NCBI RefSeq assembly: GCF_030159795.1 | Contig: NZ_BSND01000005.1 | Span: 434,001 to 498,000 of the forward strand | Direction: 5' to 3' | DNA length: 64,000 nt | Origin: Methylophaga thalassica | GTDB lineage: Bacteria > Pseudomonadota > Gammaproteobacteria > Nitrosococcales > Methylophagaceae | In this document: positions 1-9,298 of the stretch, in pieces | Layout: each line of letters begins with the position of its first letter | How positions within the stretch are numbered: position 1 is the first letter of the stretch | The notes under the pieces: model-generated | Seen by the model: only the letters and a program-made list of their open reading frames with translations | Database searches by the model: none | Told to the model about the DNA's origin: nothing | Program-made: the position numbers and the translations under genes

Positions 1-578
1 GCTTGCTCTTCAATCAGTTGAATTAGGGCATCCAGCGTCATATTTTCACTGATGCGTGCTTCAACACTAACCAGTGAACGTTGGTTATGCGCCCCATAGT
101 CTGAAATCTTCTTAGAACACGGGCAAAGGCTGGTCACGGGGATTTCAGCTTTGACGGTCAGTTCCAGTTCGTCTTTGTAATCGGCCGTCAGCGTGATGTC
201 ATAATCCATAAAGCTTTTCACACCTGATACAGGTGCCGCTTTGCTGATGAAATAAGGGAATCTCAGGCTGACATGGCCTTGTTTGGCACCCAGTAATTCC
301 AGCATATCGGTCATAAACGCAGGCATGTTACTTAGGCTGAAAACGGAATCAGGGCGTTCCAGTAATTCGATGAAACGTGACATATGCGTGCCTTTCACAT
401 CGGCCGCTAAATGCACATACATATTAAATTCGGCGACAACACGAATCGGTGTTTCTGTTGTTGATTGGAATAAAACCGGATAACGCAGTGACTTGATACC
501 GACTTTATCAATGATGAGTTGGCGCTTGTCTGGCGTATTTTGAACATCTTCTAGTCGATGCGTTAGAGGCAGATTCAT
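1..578 (-). CDS. folE2: GTP cyclohydrolase FolE2 (partial, 3' end beyond window)
   Basis: Type IB GTP cyclohydrolase, which makes 7,8-dihydroneopterin triphosphate from GTP, the first step of tetrahydrofolate synthesis. Translating the minus strand from the ATG at 578 gives 192 residues starting MNLPLTHRLEDVQ and running off the left edge. It contains the family motif SLCPCSK followed by YGAHNQRS; the Cys in CPCSK is the metal and substrate site residue of this family. The ribosome site AAGGA lies about 8 bases upstream. It lies downstream of the methylamine operon on the same strand, separated by about 410 bases with a strong hairpin. The link to C1 metabolism through folate supply is inference. 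Confidence 0.93.
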   Translation of the reverse strand, partial: MNLPLTHRLEDVQNTPDKRQLIIDKVGIKSLRYPVLFQSTTETPIRVVAEFNMYVHLAADVKGTHMSRFIELLERPDSVFSLSNMPAFMTDMLELLGAKQGHVSLRFPYFISKAAPVSGVKSFMDYDITLTADYKDELELTVKAEIPVTSLCPCSKKISDYGAHNQRSLVSVEARISENMTLDALIQLIEEQ

Positions 579-989
579 TATGTATCCTTGTTTTTTTTGA
601 TTCACACTCAGTCGAATCAAGAGAAAAAATGGTGTGAATGACTGAATGTCATCAGTCATTCACCCAAAGGTCTCAAATCGCAAAGAGTCCGAGGATAACC
701 ATGAAGAAACGGTTTCATCTAAAAACCAACTTCAGGTTCAGTATTGCTTAGTTCAAGGGGTAAAAAAATTCCAAAGAAGGATTACTACCTTGGGGTTATA
801 CCTGTTACCTATTGGAGTGCGTCCTGATAGTTCTGCTGTTCACAGGACATTTCACACATCAGAGAGTTACTCAAAAAAAAACCAATGTTACTCAGACAAG
901 TGACTTAGTTTGACGGGGTAAGGATCGCGCTAAGCCACGTTGTCTTTGTAACACCAGTTTTTAACTCTGAATGGCACTACACCATTTGT
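579..989. other. Intergenic region between mgsC and folE2
   Basis: About 410 bases without a convincing gene; short open frames here have no recognisable product. It should hold the end of the methylamine operon and the folE2 promoter. The only strong structure is the hairpin at 634-663, listed separately. A weaker inverted repeat, TGATTC/GAATCA with a 10-base spacer, lies between that hairpin and folE2 (about 598-619). Confidence 0.6.
634..663 (-). terminator. Perfect 12-bp hairpin upstream of folE2
   Basis: Perfect inverted repeat with arms GTGAATGACTGA and TCAGTCATTCAC and a 6-base loop. On the minus strand it is followed three bases later by a run of six T, so it can act as a Rho-independent terminator for the methylamine operon. 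Because it ends about 55 bases before the folE2 start, an operator or leader attenuator for folE2 is also possible. The stem is less GC-rich than a classical terminator. Confidence 0.5.
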
Positions 990-2321
990 TTAGAATGTGT
1001 GTGTACCTGGAATCCAGCTTGTACCAGCTAATGGCACACGAGCCATTGCTGCTGATTCCACTGTCAAAGCGACTAAGTCTTCTGGCTCTAAATGACGCAG
1101 GTCATTTTTACCGCAAGCACGCGCTAGGGTTTGTGCTTCCAGTGTCAGAACACGAATGTAGTTAGCTAGACGACGACCACCTTCAACGGGATCAAAGCGT
1201 TTCATGAGCTCTGGATCCTGAGTAGAAATACCAGCGGGATCACGACCTTCGTGCCAATCATCATAAGAACCGGCTGTTGAGCCCAGTTTTTGGTACTCTT
1301 CTTCCCATTTAGGATCGTTATCACCCAATGCCACCAATGCAGCGGTACCGATAGCGACGGCGTCAGCACCTAAAGCCATACATTTCGCCACGTCAGCACC
1401 ATTACGAATACCACCAGATACAATCAGCTGAACCTTACGGTGCATGCCCATTTCTTGTAAGGCTTGAACCGCTTGAGGAATCGCTGCCATGGTTGGGATA
1501 CCGACATGTTCAATAAACACGTCTTGCGTTGCCGCTGTACCACCTTGCATACCGTCGACGACGATAACGTCAGCACCGGCTTTCACCGCCAGCTTCACAT
1601 CATAGTATGTACGTGTTGCACCGACTTTGATGTAGATAGGCACTTGCCAGTCTGTGATTTCACGCAGTTCTTTGATCTTGATTTCCAGATCGTCAGGCCC
1701 CGTCCAGTCAGGATGACGACACGCTGAACGTTGGTCTACGCCCATTGGCAATGTACGCATTTTGGCAACACGTTCTGTGATCTTTTGGCCGAGTAACATA
1801 CCGCCGCCGCCTGGTTTTGCGCCTTGTCCCAATACCACTTCGATCGCATCTGCTTTTCGTAAGTCGTCTGGGTTCATGCCATAGCGTGATGGCAAGTATT
1901 GGTAAACCAGTTTGCTTGATTGACCACGTTCTTCTGGCGTCATACCACCATCACCTGTCGTGGTAGACGTGCCTACTGCTGATGCACCTCGACCTAAGGC
2001 TTCTTTCGCATAAGCTGACAATGCACCAAAACTCATACCGGCAATCGTGACAGGCGTATCAATAGTGATTGGCTTTTTCGCAAAACGGGTACCTAAGGTC
2101 ACAGAGGTATTACATTTTTCACGATACCCTTCTAATGGGTAACGAGACATACTCGCGCCCAGGAAAAGCAGATCGTCAAAATGTGGCAGTTTACGTTTGG
2201 CACCGGCACCGCGGATATCATAGATACCCGTATCAGCAGCGCGACGGATTTCAGCCATCGTCAATTTATCAAACGTCGCTGACTCGCGCGGTACGGTCAT
2301 GTATTTTTTCTTTTCAGTCAT
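990..2321 (-). CDS. mgsC: N-methylglutamate synthase subunit C (FMN glutamate synthase-like)
   Basis: 443-residue homologue of the FMN-binding central part of glutamate synthase (GltS family, TIM barrel). Conserved stretches include the FGALS segment near residues 97-101, the GAKPGGGG loop near 172-179, and the phosphate-binding GGIRNGADV and GADAVAIGTAAL segments near the C-terminus. As subunit C of N-methylglutamate synthase it is expected to form N-methylglutamate from methylamine (or gamma-glutamylmethylamide) and 2-oxoglutarate. It starts 25 bases after mgsB and is the last gene of mgdABCD-gmaS-mgsABC. By itself it resembles a standalone GltS-like protein; the operon context gives the specific assignment. 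Confidence 0.9.
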   Translation of the reverse strand: MTEKKKYMTVPRESATFDKLTMAEIRRAADTGIYDIRGAGAKRKLPHFDDLLFLGASMSRYPLEGYREKCNTSVTLGTRFAKKPITIDTPVTIAGMSFGALSAYAKEALGRGASAVGTSTTTGDGGMTPEERGQSSKLVYQYLPSRYGMNPDDLRKADAIEVVLGQGAKPGGGGMLLGQKITERVAKMRTLPMGVDQRSACRHPDWTGPDDLEIKIKELREITDWQVPIYIKVGATRTYYDVKLAVKAGADVIVVDGMQGGTAATQDVFIEHVGIPTMAAIPQAVQALQEMGMHRKVQLIVSGGIRNGADVAKCMALGADAVAIGTAALVALGDNDPKWEEEYQKLGSTAGSYDDWHEGRDPAGISTQDPELMKRFDPVEGGRRLANYIRVLTLEAQTLARACGKNDLRHLEPEDLVALTVESAAMARVPLAGTSWIPGTHTF

Positions 2322-2346
2322 TTCTATTTCCTCGCAATATCAGCAA

Positions 2347-3072
2347 TTAATAAGCACTCGCGTTATCAACTTTGAAGTTGTACAACTGACGAGCTGAACC
2401 ATAACGTTTGAAGGCTTTTGGATCTTCATCCACACCGGCTTTTTCTAATAAAGCCGACAGTTCATCCAGGTGTTCCTGACGCATTTCTTTTTCGATGCAG
2501 TCAGCACCCAGTGATTTCACAGAACCTTTTACATAGATATGCACTTCGTAGAGCGAGTCACCCAGCGCATCACCGGCATCACCACACACCACTAGTGAAC
2601 CAGCTTGGCCCATAAAGCAGCTCATATGACCGACATTGCCTTTCACAACAATATCAATACCTTTCATCGAGATACCGCAACGTGAACCGGCATCACCTTC
2701 AATCACCAAAAAACCACCATGCGCTGTCGCACCGGCTGCTGATGAAGCGTTACCTTTGACACGCACGCTGCCTGACATCATGTTTTCAGCAATGCCTTGA
2801 CCAGCATGGCCATGAACGGTGATGTCGGCTTCTTTGTTCATACCCGCACAGTAGTAACCAACCGGGCCATAGATATCGACTTTAAGCTTCTGATCAAGTC
2901 CGACAGCGAGATTATGCTCCCCTTTCGGGTTTAATACTTCCCATTCAGCAATGGTCAGTTCTTTGTTTTGATCATGCAAAGCCTGATTCAAGTCACGAAC
3001 TGTTTGTTGTGCCAGATCCACCGTTTGCTTGCCGGATGTGGTCACTGATTCTGCTACAGATTTAGTACTCAT
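2347..3072 (-). CDS. mgsB: N-methylglutamate synthase subunit B (GXGXG domain)
   Basis: 241 residues matching the C-terminal GXGXG right-handed beta-helix domain of glutamate synthase (also found in formylmethanofuran dehydrogenase subunit C). Repeated glycine-rich turns are visible, such as VHGHAGQG, VKGNASSA, IEGDAGSR, VKGNVGH and VCGDAGD, roughly residues 100-190. It has no catalytic motif of its own and in this complex would be the structural or channelling subunit between the amidotransferase-like MgsA and the FMN subunit MgsC. It lies 25 bases from both neighbours in the operon. Confidence 0.9.
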   Translation of the reverse strand: MSTKSVAESVTTSGKQTVDLAQQTVRDLNQALHDQNKELTIAEWEVLNPKGEHNLAVGLDQKLKVDIYGPVGYYCAGMNKEADITVHGHAGQGIAENMMSGSVRVKGNASSAAGATAHGGFLVIEGDAGSRCGISMKGIDIVVKGNVGHMSCFMGQAGSLVVCGDAGDALGDSLYEVHIYVKGSVKSLGADCIEKEMRQEHLDELSALLEKAGVDEDPKAFKRYGSARQLYNFKVDNASAY

Positions 3073-3097
3073 TTATATTCTCCTCATACACCATTGC

Positions 3098-4000
3098 TTA
3101 GTGCGTAGTACGTTCCCAAACATAGACTTTTGAAGGCTCTGGTTCCCATACTTTGGCGTTTTCGATGCCAGGTAATGTTGTTAGCGCCTGATATTCAGAG
3201 GCCATAGCCACGTAATCATCTGTTTCTGCAATCACTGCAGGTTTACAGGCGATAGGGTCACGCACCACAGCAAAGCCATCTTTAGTGCCGATAGTGAAGG
3301 TAAAGAAACCATCCAGATCGTCTAAAGCATGCGTCAACGCTTCATTCAGACTATCGCCTTGTTGTAAGCGATAGGTCAGATAACCTGCTGCGACTTCTGA
3401 ATCGTTTTCAGTTTCAAAGTGAATGCCTTCACGTTTCAGTTCCTGACGTAAACGGTTGTGGTTAGACAGTGAACCGTTATGTACCAGACACAAGTCCATG
3501 CCGGTTGAGAAAGGATGGCTACCCGCCATGGTCACAGCAGACTCAGTCGCCATGCGTGTGTGACCGATGATGTGGCTACCTTTCATGTTTTCCAGATGGA
3601 AAAGATTGACGATACGCTCTGGTAAACCGACTTCTTTCAGGATTTCAATAGACTTACCTGAACTCATGATGAGTACGTCCTGATGATTTTCCATCAGATA
3701 GTTCTCAACTGTTTCAGCATCAATATCGACTTTAAATACGGCTACTTTGCTGTTTTGGAACCAGTCGACTTTTGTATTCAGTTTGGCTTCAATTTCTTTT
3801 GCCAGTGCTGACCAATCATAGTTCTCATCTTCGTTGCGAAGCGTTAACTTCACCCCTTGATCCACTTCATCACCATAAACAGCAAACCCAGCACTATCAG
3901 GGCCACGTTCTGTCATTGCAATTAACATTGGTGCAAACAGTTCACCCAGACGGTCTTCGTATTTATCGTTTTTCAAATACAGGCCAACGATTCCACACAT
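3098..4000 (-). CDS. mgsA: N-methylglutamate synthase subunit A (class II amidotransferase-like)
   Basis: 300 residues starting MCGIVGLYL, so Cys2 can serve as the N-terminal nucleophile of a class II (Ntn) glutamine amidotransferase. The GHTRMATES and LVHNGSLSNHNRLR segments are the conserved glutamine-pocket regions of the PurF/GltB amidotransferase fold. In glutamate synthase this domain releases ammonia from glutamine; here it is expected to release methylamine from gamma-glutamylmethylamide and pass it to MgsC. Length fits a standalone amidotransferase subunit. It is 33 bases downstream of gmaS, consistent with substrate hand-over. Confidence 0.9.
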   Translation of the reverse strand: MCGIVGLYLKNDKYEDRLGELFAPMLIAMTERGPDSAGFAVYGDEVDQGVKLTLRNEDENYDWSALAKEIEAKLNTKVDWFQNSKVAVFKVDIDAETVENYLMENHQDVLIMSSGKSIEILKEVGLPERIVNLFHLENMKGSHIIGHTRMATESAVTMAGSHPFSTGMDLCLVHNGSLSNHNRLRQELKREGIHFETENDSEVAAGYLTYRLQQGDSLNEALTHALDDLDGFFTFTIGTKDGFAVVRDPIACKPAVIAETDDYVAMASEYQALTTLPGIENAKVWEPEPSKVYVWERTTH

Positions 4001-4033
4001 AACTATTCTCCTAACAACATTCCCTAGGGACTT

Positions 4034-5401
4034 TTAATAAAATTCAACGTAACGATTGATTTCCCAATCAGATACATGACGCATGTATTCCACCCATTCC
4101 ATGTGTTTGAGTTCTAAGAACTCTTTAACAAACTCCTCACCCAAGGCCCCTTTAATCACGTCATCTTTCTCTAACGCGGTCAAAGCTTCATGAAGATTTT
4201 GTGGCAAGATGCCAATGCCTTTTTCTTCCAGCTCTTCTGGGCTTAAGTCATATAAATTGATGTCATAACCTGGACCGGCTTCCAGTTGACGTTCCACACC
4301 ATCTAAACCAGCTGCAATCGCTGCTGCTGCCGTCAGGTATGGGTTACAAGTACCATCTGGCAGGCGTAGTTCGATACGACCATAAGGGATACGCACCATG
4401 GTCGAACGGTTATTATTACCGTATGAAATATAGGCTGGTGCCCAAGTCGCGCCGGACAAAGAACGACCGACCACTAAACGTTTGTATGAGTTAACGGTAG
4501 GCGCGGCAATCGCTGATAATGCAGGGGCATGCGCCAGAATGCCTGCCATAAAGTGATAAGCCAGTTTCGATAAACCATGACCGGTTTCATCACTGTCATC
4601 ATGGAATAAACTTTTCTCACCATCGCCAATCGACATATGCATATGCATGCCGTTACCAGGGCGGTTACTGAATGGCTTAGACATAAATGAACATACCATG
4701 CCCATTTCGTTAGCAATTTCGCTGGCCGCCATTTTAAACATCACATAGTCATCCGCACTCTTCAGTGCATCAGCATAGGTGTAGTTAATTTCAAACTGAC
4801 CATTCGCATCTTCATGATCGATTTGGTAAATATCTAAACCGACATCAATTAAAGACTCAGTCAGTTTTTCAAGGAAACCGCTCTGACGTGTGATGCCTTT
4901 ATAGTCATAACACGGTTTTTGCAGCGTATCGGTTGGATCAAATGGATGCAGATGACCGAACTCATCTTTTTTCAATAAAGAGAATTCAGGCTCTAAACCG
5001 GTGTATAAAATCCAGCCTTTTTCAGTCAGACGGGAAATTTGTTTTTTCAGTACAACACGACTGTCATGGCTGTAGGGTTTGCCGTTAACGTGACCATCAC
5101 AGATCAGGCGTGCATAACCAGGTTGCCATGGCAATAAACTCAATGTGCTTAAGTCGCCCATTGCCATGTAATCTGGACCATTAGGTTTAATGCCCATTCC
5201 CCAAATAGCACCACCAGCAAAACCAGCACCGGTTTTAATAATGTCTTCCAGGTGATCTGCTGGCACAGATTTGACCTTAGCCACACCGTGGATATCAACA
5301 AACTGGGCCAACACATATTTCACATTGTTTTCAGCCAAAAACTTCTGCGCATAGGCTAATTGGTCTGCTGGCGAAGCCTTAGGGTCGAATTCATACTTCA
5401 T
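4034..5401 (-). CDS. gmaS: Gamma-glutamylmethylamide synthetase
   Basis: Glutamine synthetase fold enzyme ligating methylamine to glutamate with ATP. The chosen ATG at 5401 gives 455 residues starting [10 protein letters not shown] and has AGAGGA about 7 bases upstream; the open frame extends further to 5518 but that part overlaps mgdD and lacks family similarity. Visible GS motifs are [10 protein letters not shown] (metal and glutamate site), [11 protein letters not shown] and [15 protein letters not shown] near the C-terminal half. GS paralogues of the GlnA4/PuuA type look similar, so methylamine as substrate rests on position between mgdD and mgsA. Confidence 0.92.
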   Translation of the reverse strand: MKYEFDPKASPADQLAYAQKFLAENNVKYVLAQFVDIHGVAKVKSVPADHLEDIIKTGAGFAGGAIWGMGIKPNGPDYMAMGDLSTLSLLPWQPGYARLICDGHVNGKPYSHDSRVVLKKQISRLTEKGWILYTGLEPEFSLLKKDEFGHLHPFDPTDTLQKPCYDYKGITRQSGFLEKLTESLIDVGLDIYQIDHEDANGQFEINYTYADALKSADDYVMFKMAASEIANEMGMVCSFMSKPFSNRPGNGMHMHMSIGDGEKSLFHDDSDETGHGLSKLAYHFMAGILAHAPALSAIAAPTVNSYKRLVVGRSLSGATWAPAYISYGNNNRSTMVRIPYGRIELRLPDGTCNPYLTAAAAIAAGLDGVERQLEAGPGYDINLYDLSPEELEEKGIGILPQNLHEALTALEKDDVIKGALGEEFVKEFLELKHMEWVEYMRHVSDWEINRYVEFY

Positions 5402-5439
5402 AACATTTCCTCTGTTTGAATGATCAACACTTGGTCGTA

Positions 5440-6108
5440 TCAATTGATCTCGTAATAAAAACTGAACCCTATAGCACCGCCACCATATTCTTCGGTGATG
5501 CCCAATAGTGTTTTCCACAGGTAGGGTCCAAACGTACCATCACACCAAATGCGATAAACAGATTGGCCATTCAGCATCTGTCTCAGCAACGTTACCGATA
5601 CACCGGCGATGACAGTCATGACAAGACGATTCTCTTCAAGTGCATCTCCTGACAGGTCGATAGCACAGACTTCAGAAAATAACTTTGATGTCAGCTTGCC
5701 ACTGACAATAAACGACGCATCATTGCGAATTACCTTGTGGACACCTGCTTTATTCACAGGCAAGGCATTTAACTGAGCGACCAGATGAGAGTTCAGTGGC
5801 TCTTCAATCAGATACTCACTTCCCCCCAATCTTAAGACCAGCTCTCTTTTGCCTTGTAATGTCCAACTGTTTTTTGCTTCTGGCAGTGTCAGGTTGGCAG
5901 AGGCTAACCACTCCGCTGCATTAGGTCCTTTCACGCCAAAGCGATTTAATGCACTCACATCACAAATACTTAATAACTCGTAACGTGAAGATTCAATGGC
6001 CTTGTCCGCCATGGTTATTGCAGTCTCCATGCCATTCACGATGCCACTAATCGGCTTCAAAGGGGCTTGAGCAAAAGCGACCGGGCTTTTAAAAATGCCG
6101 TCTTGCAT
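5440..6108 (-). CDS. mgdD: N-methylglutamate dehydrogenase subunit D (SoxG-like)
   Basis: 222-residue protein of the sarcosine oxidase gamma-subunit family. The segment [16 protein letters not shown] (about residues 53-68) is the typical family signature, resembling the aminomethyltransferase fold. It completes the heterotetrameric methylglutamate dehydrogenase, which oxidises N-methylglutamate to glutamate and transfers the methyl carbon to tetrahydrofolate. It begins two bases after the mgdC stop, indicating translational coupling. The gmaS start lies 38 bases beyond its stop. Confidence 0.88.
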   Translation of the reverse strand: MQDGIFKSPVAFAQAPLKPISGIVNGMETAITMADKAIESSRYELLSICDVSALNRFGVKGPNAAEWLASANLTLPEAKNSWTLQGKRELVLRLGGSEYLIEEPLNSHLVAQLNALPVNKAGVHKVIRNDASFIVSGKLTSKLFSEVCAIDLSGDALEENRLVMTVIAGVSVTLLRQMLNGQSVYRIWCDGTFGPYLWKTLLGITEEYGGGAIGFSFYYEIN

Positions 6109-6110
6109 GC

Positions 6111-9023
6111 TTACTCTCCGTCTTTATCAAGTAGGTGAAAAAAAGGGGCTTCGACGACAGTCGCTTCAACCATTGCACCGCTATCGGTACGAATGGAAAA
6201 CGTTGAGCCCACACTGCCCTGTTCTGGTGCAACAAAAGCAAAACCGATTACTCTGTCGAGATATCTGCTGTATGCAATACTGGTGACACGGCCTTTGATG
6301 TTGTTGCCGTTATCAATCACCAGATTGCATTCATTCGGCATTTCCCTGGCAAAGCCTTTCTCCAGTACAAAGTTCACTAACTTCTTGTTCAGCTTTTTCT
6401 TAGCGATGATTTTCAGGCTGCGTTGGCCGATAAAGAACGGCTTATCCATTTTGAGTAACGCTTCGGAATGCGCTTCAAATGGATTGGTCAGACCATCGGT
6501 ATCGTGACTAATCAGGTGATGTCCCATTTCCAGACGTAGCAGACGCTGTGCATCTGTACCAAATGGACGAATACCATGATCTTGTCCGGCAGCCATGATT
6601 TGTTTCCAGACATGCAGTCCCGCTTTGTAAGGCACATGAATTTCAAAAGCCAGGTCAGCAACAAAACTTACTCGCATGACTTTGGCATTCACACCGGCAA
6701 TCTCAGCTTCAATCATGTTTCCATCTGGTAACGAGGCTTCACTCAAATCGGCATTGGTCAGTGAACTTAAAATCTCACGTGACTTCGGTCCGGCCAGTGT
6801 CATCGCTGCAATGGCGCCGGTCAGATTCACCAAAGTGACTTGTAATCCCCATGCCTGAACATTACGTTGCATTTCACGGTAAACCGTCGCGGCATTGGAT
6901 GAGTTCGTTGATACATAGAACTTTTCAGCTTCGACACGAACAGCCATCCCGTCATCCAGCATGACACCTGCTTCATCCAGCAGCAGAGCAATGCGGCTTT
7001 CGCCGATTTTCTGTTTGCTGAACTTGCCTGTATAAAAGCGTTCCAGAAATTCAGTGGCATCGGCACCGTAGACTTCAATTTTCCCTAAGGTGCTGCCATC
7101 AATCATGCCGGCCTGTTTTCTGACCGCTAACGCTTCTTGCTGTACCGCTTCCATCGCCGTCATTGAACGACCCGAATATTGATAATAAGCAGGACGCATC
7201 CACATACCCGCATCCATCATCACACCACCATTATCAACATGCCATTCATGCATCGCGGTATAACGATGAGGGTGGAATCCACGTCCGCCCAGGTGACCAA
7301 TCGGTGTTGGGTGGAAGAATGGACGCGCGGTGGTGCTACCAATTTTCTCAACCGGTAACTGACGAATACGAGCCAGAATACGAATCGCATTCATATTGGA
7401 ATGTTTACCCTGACTTGGGCCCATACCCACCGTGGTAAAGCGTTTCATCAACTCGATATTGTCAAAACCTTCTTTGGCGGCATTGATGAAATCTTTGACT
7501 TGAATATCTTCGTCAAAGTCGACAAAGTTTTTACCTTTCGGATGCTCAACAATCGGATAAGGATGGCTGGGTGAATTCATCTCAACAGCAGGCACGACAA
7601 CCGCATCAACTGACTTACCAAGGAAAGCGGCTGCTTCTGCTGCTGCACGCTGACCATCAAGTTGGCGAGCTTTAAAATCAAATACGCCATTGACCTTACC
7701 CGCTGCAAACACCCCTTCCGGTAACTCGTCAGGGACAAACTGCTCGACGCTATAGTCATAACGCATTTTTGTGCCTGCCTGATACAGCAAGGCAGCTGCT
7801 GGTGCCCAACCGGCACTCATCGCTACACCATCACATGCCAAACGCACAGTGTGACCACTATCGGCGCCTGCACTAATATCGTCATAAGGGCTGACAGCAA
7901 CAGCTTTAACGCCTAACTTGTCAGAGGTCGGGATCACTTCATAAATACAGCTTGAGATATGAACAGGAATACCTAGATCTCTGACTTTCTGAGCCAGTTC
8001 ACGTGGTGCGCCGTTTCTACGCATATCAATGACAGCAACCACTTCAACGCCAATTGAGGCCAGATCCAGTGCGGTACGATAGCCATAGTCATTTGCTGTG
8101 ACCACCACCCCTTTATTAAAAGGTTTAACCGCATAACGATGAATCAGGCGTTGTGCTGCCGATCCCATCATCACACCAGGCAAATCGTTGTAACGGAACA
8201 CGGGTGGTTGCTCAAACGCACCAGCAGCCACGATCACCGTTTTCGCCCAGACTTTAGTGATACCGTCTTTACCGACTAATGGCACCAATTTATCGCCATA
8301 AAAACCGCCGGCATACGCATCGGTAATTAAACGAATATTCGGGTTTGACTCCACTTTACCTAACAGGCTTGTCAGCGTATCAGTCGTCGTTTGGTCACCG
8401 GCATAGTCGTATGTCAGGCTGCCACCCGCCTGTTTGTTTTCATCAACAACAATAACATCCAGGCCTTGCTCAGCCGCTTTAACCGCTGCTGATAAACCAG
8501 ACAGACCGGCACCGATGACTAACACATCACAGTGGGCAAACTTTTTCGGTTTAATAATACGTGGGTAGTTAAAGTTAACTTCGCCTAAACCAGCCGCCTT
8601 ACGGATTTTGTCTTCCCAGAACGGAAACAGGCTTTTTGGTTTATAAAACGTTTTGTAATAAAAACCGACCGGCAGGAACGGTGATAAATAATCGATATAT
8701 TTGTTTTTATCTTTTAATACACCACCAATAGTATTGACGGCTTTAATATCCATACCATCAGCAACAGGCCAGACATCAGCACGGATATTGGTATCCACGC
8801 CGTCTGTCATCATGGCGTTAACATCATGATTGGCAAAACTCAATACACCACGTGCACGGTGATATTTAAAACTACGACCCAGCACATTAATACCAGCCGC
8901 CCACAGGGCACTGGAAATGGTATCGCCTTCGTAACCTTGCACGGTCTGACCTTCATATTGAAAAGTCAGTGGCTTGTCACGGTTAATCCACTCACCTCGT
9001 TTCTTAGCAATACGGCTGGTCAT
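6111..9023 (-). CDS. mgdC: N-methylglutamate dehydrogenase subunit C (SoxA-like)
   Basis: 970 residues in the architecture of sarcosine oxidase alpha subunit. An N-terminal ferredoxin-like segment (LTFQYEGQTVQGYEGDT, about 19-35) is followed by a dinucleotide-binding site (VLVIGAGLSGLSAAV, about 168-182) and a C-terminal glycine-cleavage T-protein-like domain (from about 580) expected to bind tetrahydrofolate. The subunit carries NAD-binding and methylene-transfer functions of the complex. Its ATG overlaps the mgdB TGA by 4 bases (ATGA), and mgdD follows after two bases. Length is as expected for the family. Confidence 0.92.
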   Translation of the reverse strand: MTSRIAKKRGEWINRDKPLTFQYEGQTVQGYEGDTISSALWAAGINVLGRSFKYHRARGVLSFANHDVNAMMTDGVDTNIRADVWPVADGMDIKAVNTIGGVLKDKNKYIDYLSPFLPVGFYYKTFYKPKSLFPFWEDKIRKAAGLGEVNFNYPRIIKPKKFAHCDVLVIGAGLSGLSAAVKAAEQGLDVIVVDENKQAGGSLTYDYAGDQTTTDTLTSLLGKVESNPNIRLITDAYAGGFYGDKLVPLVGKDGITKVWAKTVIVAAGAFEQPPVFRYNDLPGVMMGSAAQRLIHRYAVKPFNKGVVVTANDYGYRTALDLASIGVEVVAVIDMRRNGAPRELAQKVRDLGIPVHISSCIYEVIPTSDKLGVKAVAVSPYDDISAGADSGHTVRLACDGVAMSAGWAPAAALLYQAGTKMRYDYSVEQFVPDELPEGVFAAGKVNGVFDFKARQLDGQRAAAEAAAFLGKSVDAVVVPAVEMNSPSHPYPIVEHPKGKNFVDFDEDIQVKDFINAAKEGFDNIELMKRFTTVGMGPSQGKHSNMNAIRILARIRQLPVEKIGSTTARPFFHPTPIGHLGGRGFHPHRYTAMHEWHVDNGGVMMDAGMWMRPAYYQYSGRSMTAMEAVQQEALAVRKQAGMIDGSTLGKIEVYGADATEFLERFYTGKFSKQKIGESRIALLLDEAGVMLDDGMAVRVEAEKFYVSTNSSNAATVYREMQRNVQAWGLQVTLVNLTGAIAAMTLAGPKSREILSSLTNADLSEASLPDGNMIEAEIAGVNAKVMRVSFVADLAFEIHVPYKAGLHVWKQIMAAGQDHGIRPFGTDAQRLLRLEMGHHLISHDTDGLTNPFEAHSEALLKMDKPFFIGQRSLKIIAKKKLNKKLVNFVLEKGFAREMPNECNLVIDNGNNIKGRVTSIAYSRYLDRVIGFAFVAPEQGSVGSTFSIRTDSGAMVEATVVEAPFFHLLDKDGE

Positions 9024-9283
9024 TTAGCTTCCTCCTGACCCAGAAGATAAGTACGGTTGACCTTATCAGTCATCGTGTTACGTTCAGCGATAAACCAGGT
9101 ACCGCTGGGGGTGTGATACCACCATTCTTTTTTCAAACCAGGTGCTCCATTACGATAGTGCACATAGGCAGCCCACTCAGAATCTGAACATGTGTCAGGG
9201 TTGGGCATATTTCGATATTCTCCGCCGTAGGTGAATTCACTCATCGGCCTGATACCATTAACGGGACATTCAAGTAGTTTCAT
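9020..9283 (-). CDS. mgdB: N-methylglutamate dehydrogenase subunit B (SoxD-like)
   Basis: 87 residues of the sarcosine oxidase delta-subunit family, recognisable from the CPVNGIRPMSEFTYGGE start and the paired tryptophans near residues 54-55 followed by HTPSGTWF. Classical SoxD binds zinc through a CPxC pair plus His and Cys; here residue 9 is Asn, and the position after G61 where a Cys would be expected is Thr, leaving only Cys6 and His57 of that set. The small subunit bridges the larger ones. Its stop overlaps the mgdC start by four bases. Confidence 0.88.
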   Translation of the reverse strand: MKLLECPVNGIRPMSEFTYGGEYRNMPNPDTCSDSEWAAYVHYRNGAPGLKKEWWYHTPSGTWFIAERNTMTDKVNRTYLLGQEEAK

Positions 9284-9298
9284 AGCCTTACTCTTAAC

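Noticed and set aside
646-903. 85-residue open frame between folE2 and mgsC
   Set aside because: Composition is not protein-like, it has no ribosome site, and its start lies inside the hairpin at 634-663.
990-2321. Annotation as ordinary glutamate synthase large subunit
   Set aside because: The full operon mgdABCD-gmaS-mgsABC with split GltS-like subunits points to N-methylglutamate synthase.
5402-5518. Longer N-terminus for gmaS
   Set aside because: The extension overlaps mgdD, lacks glutamine synthetase similarity, and the ATG at 5401 has a good ribosome site.
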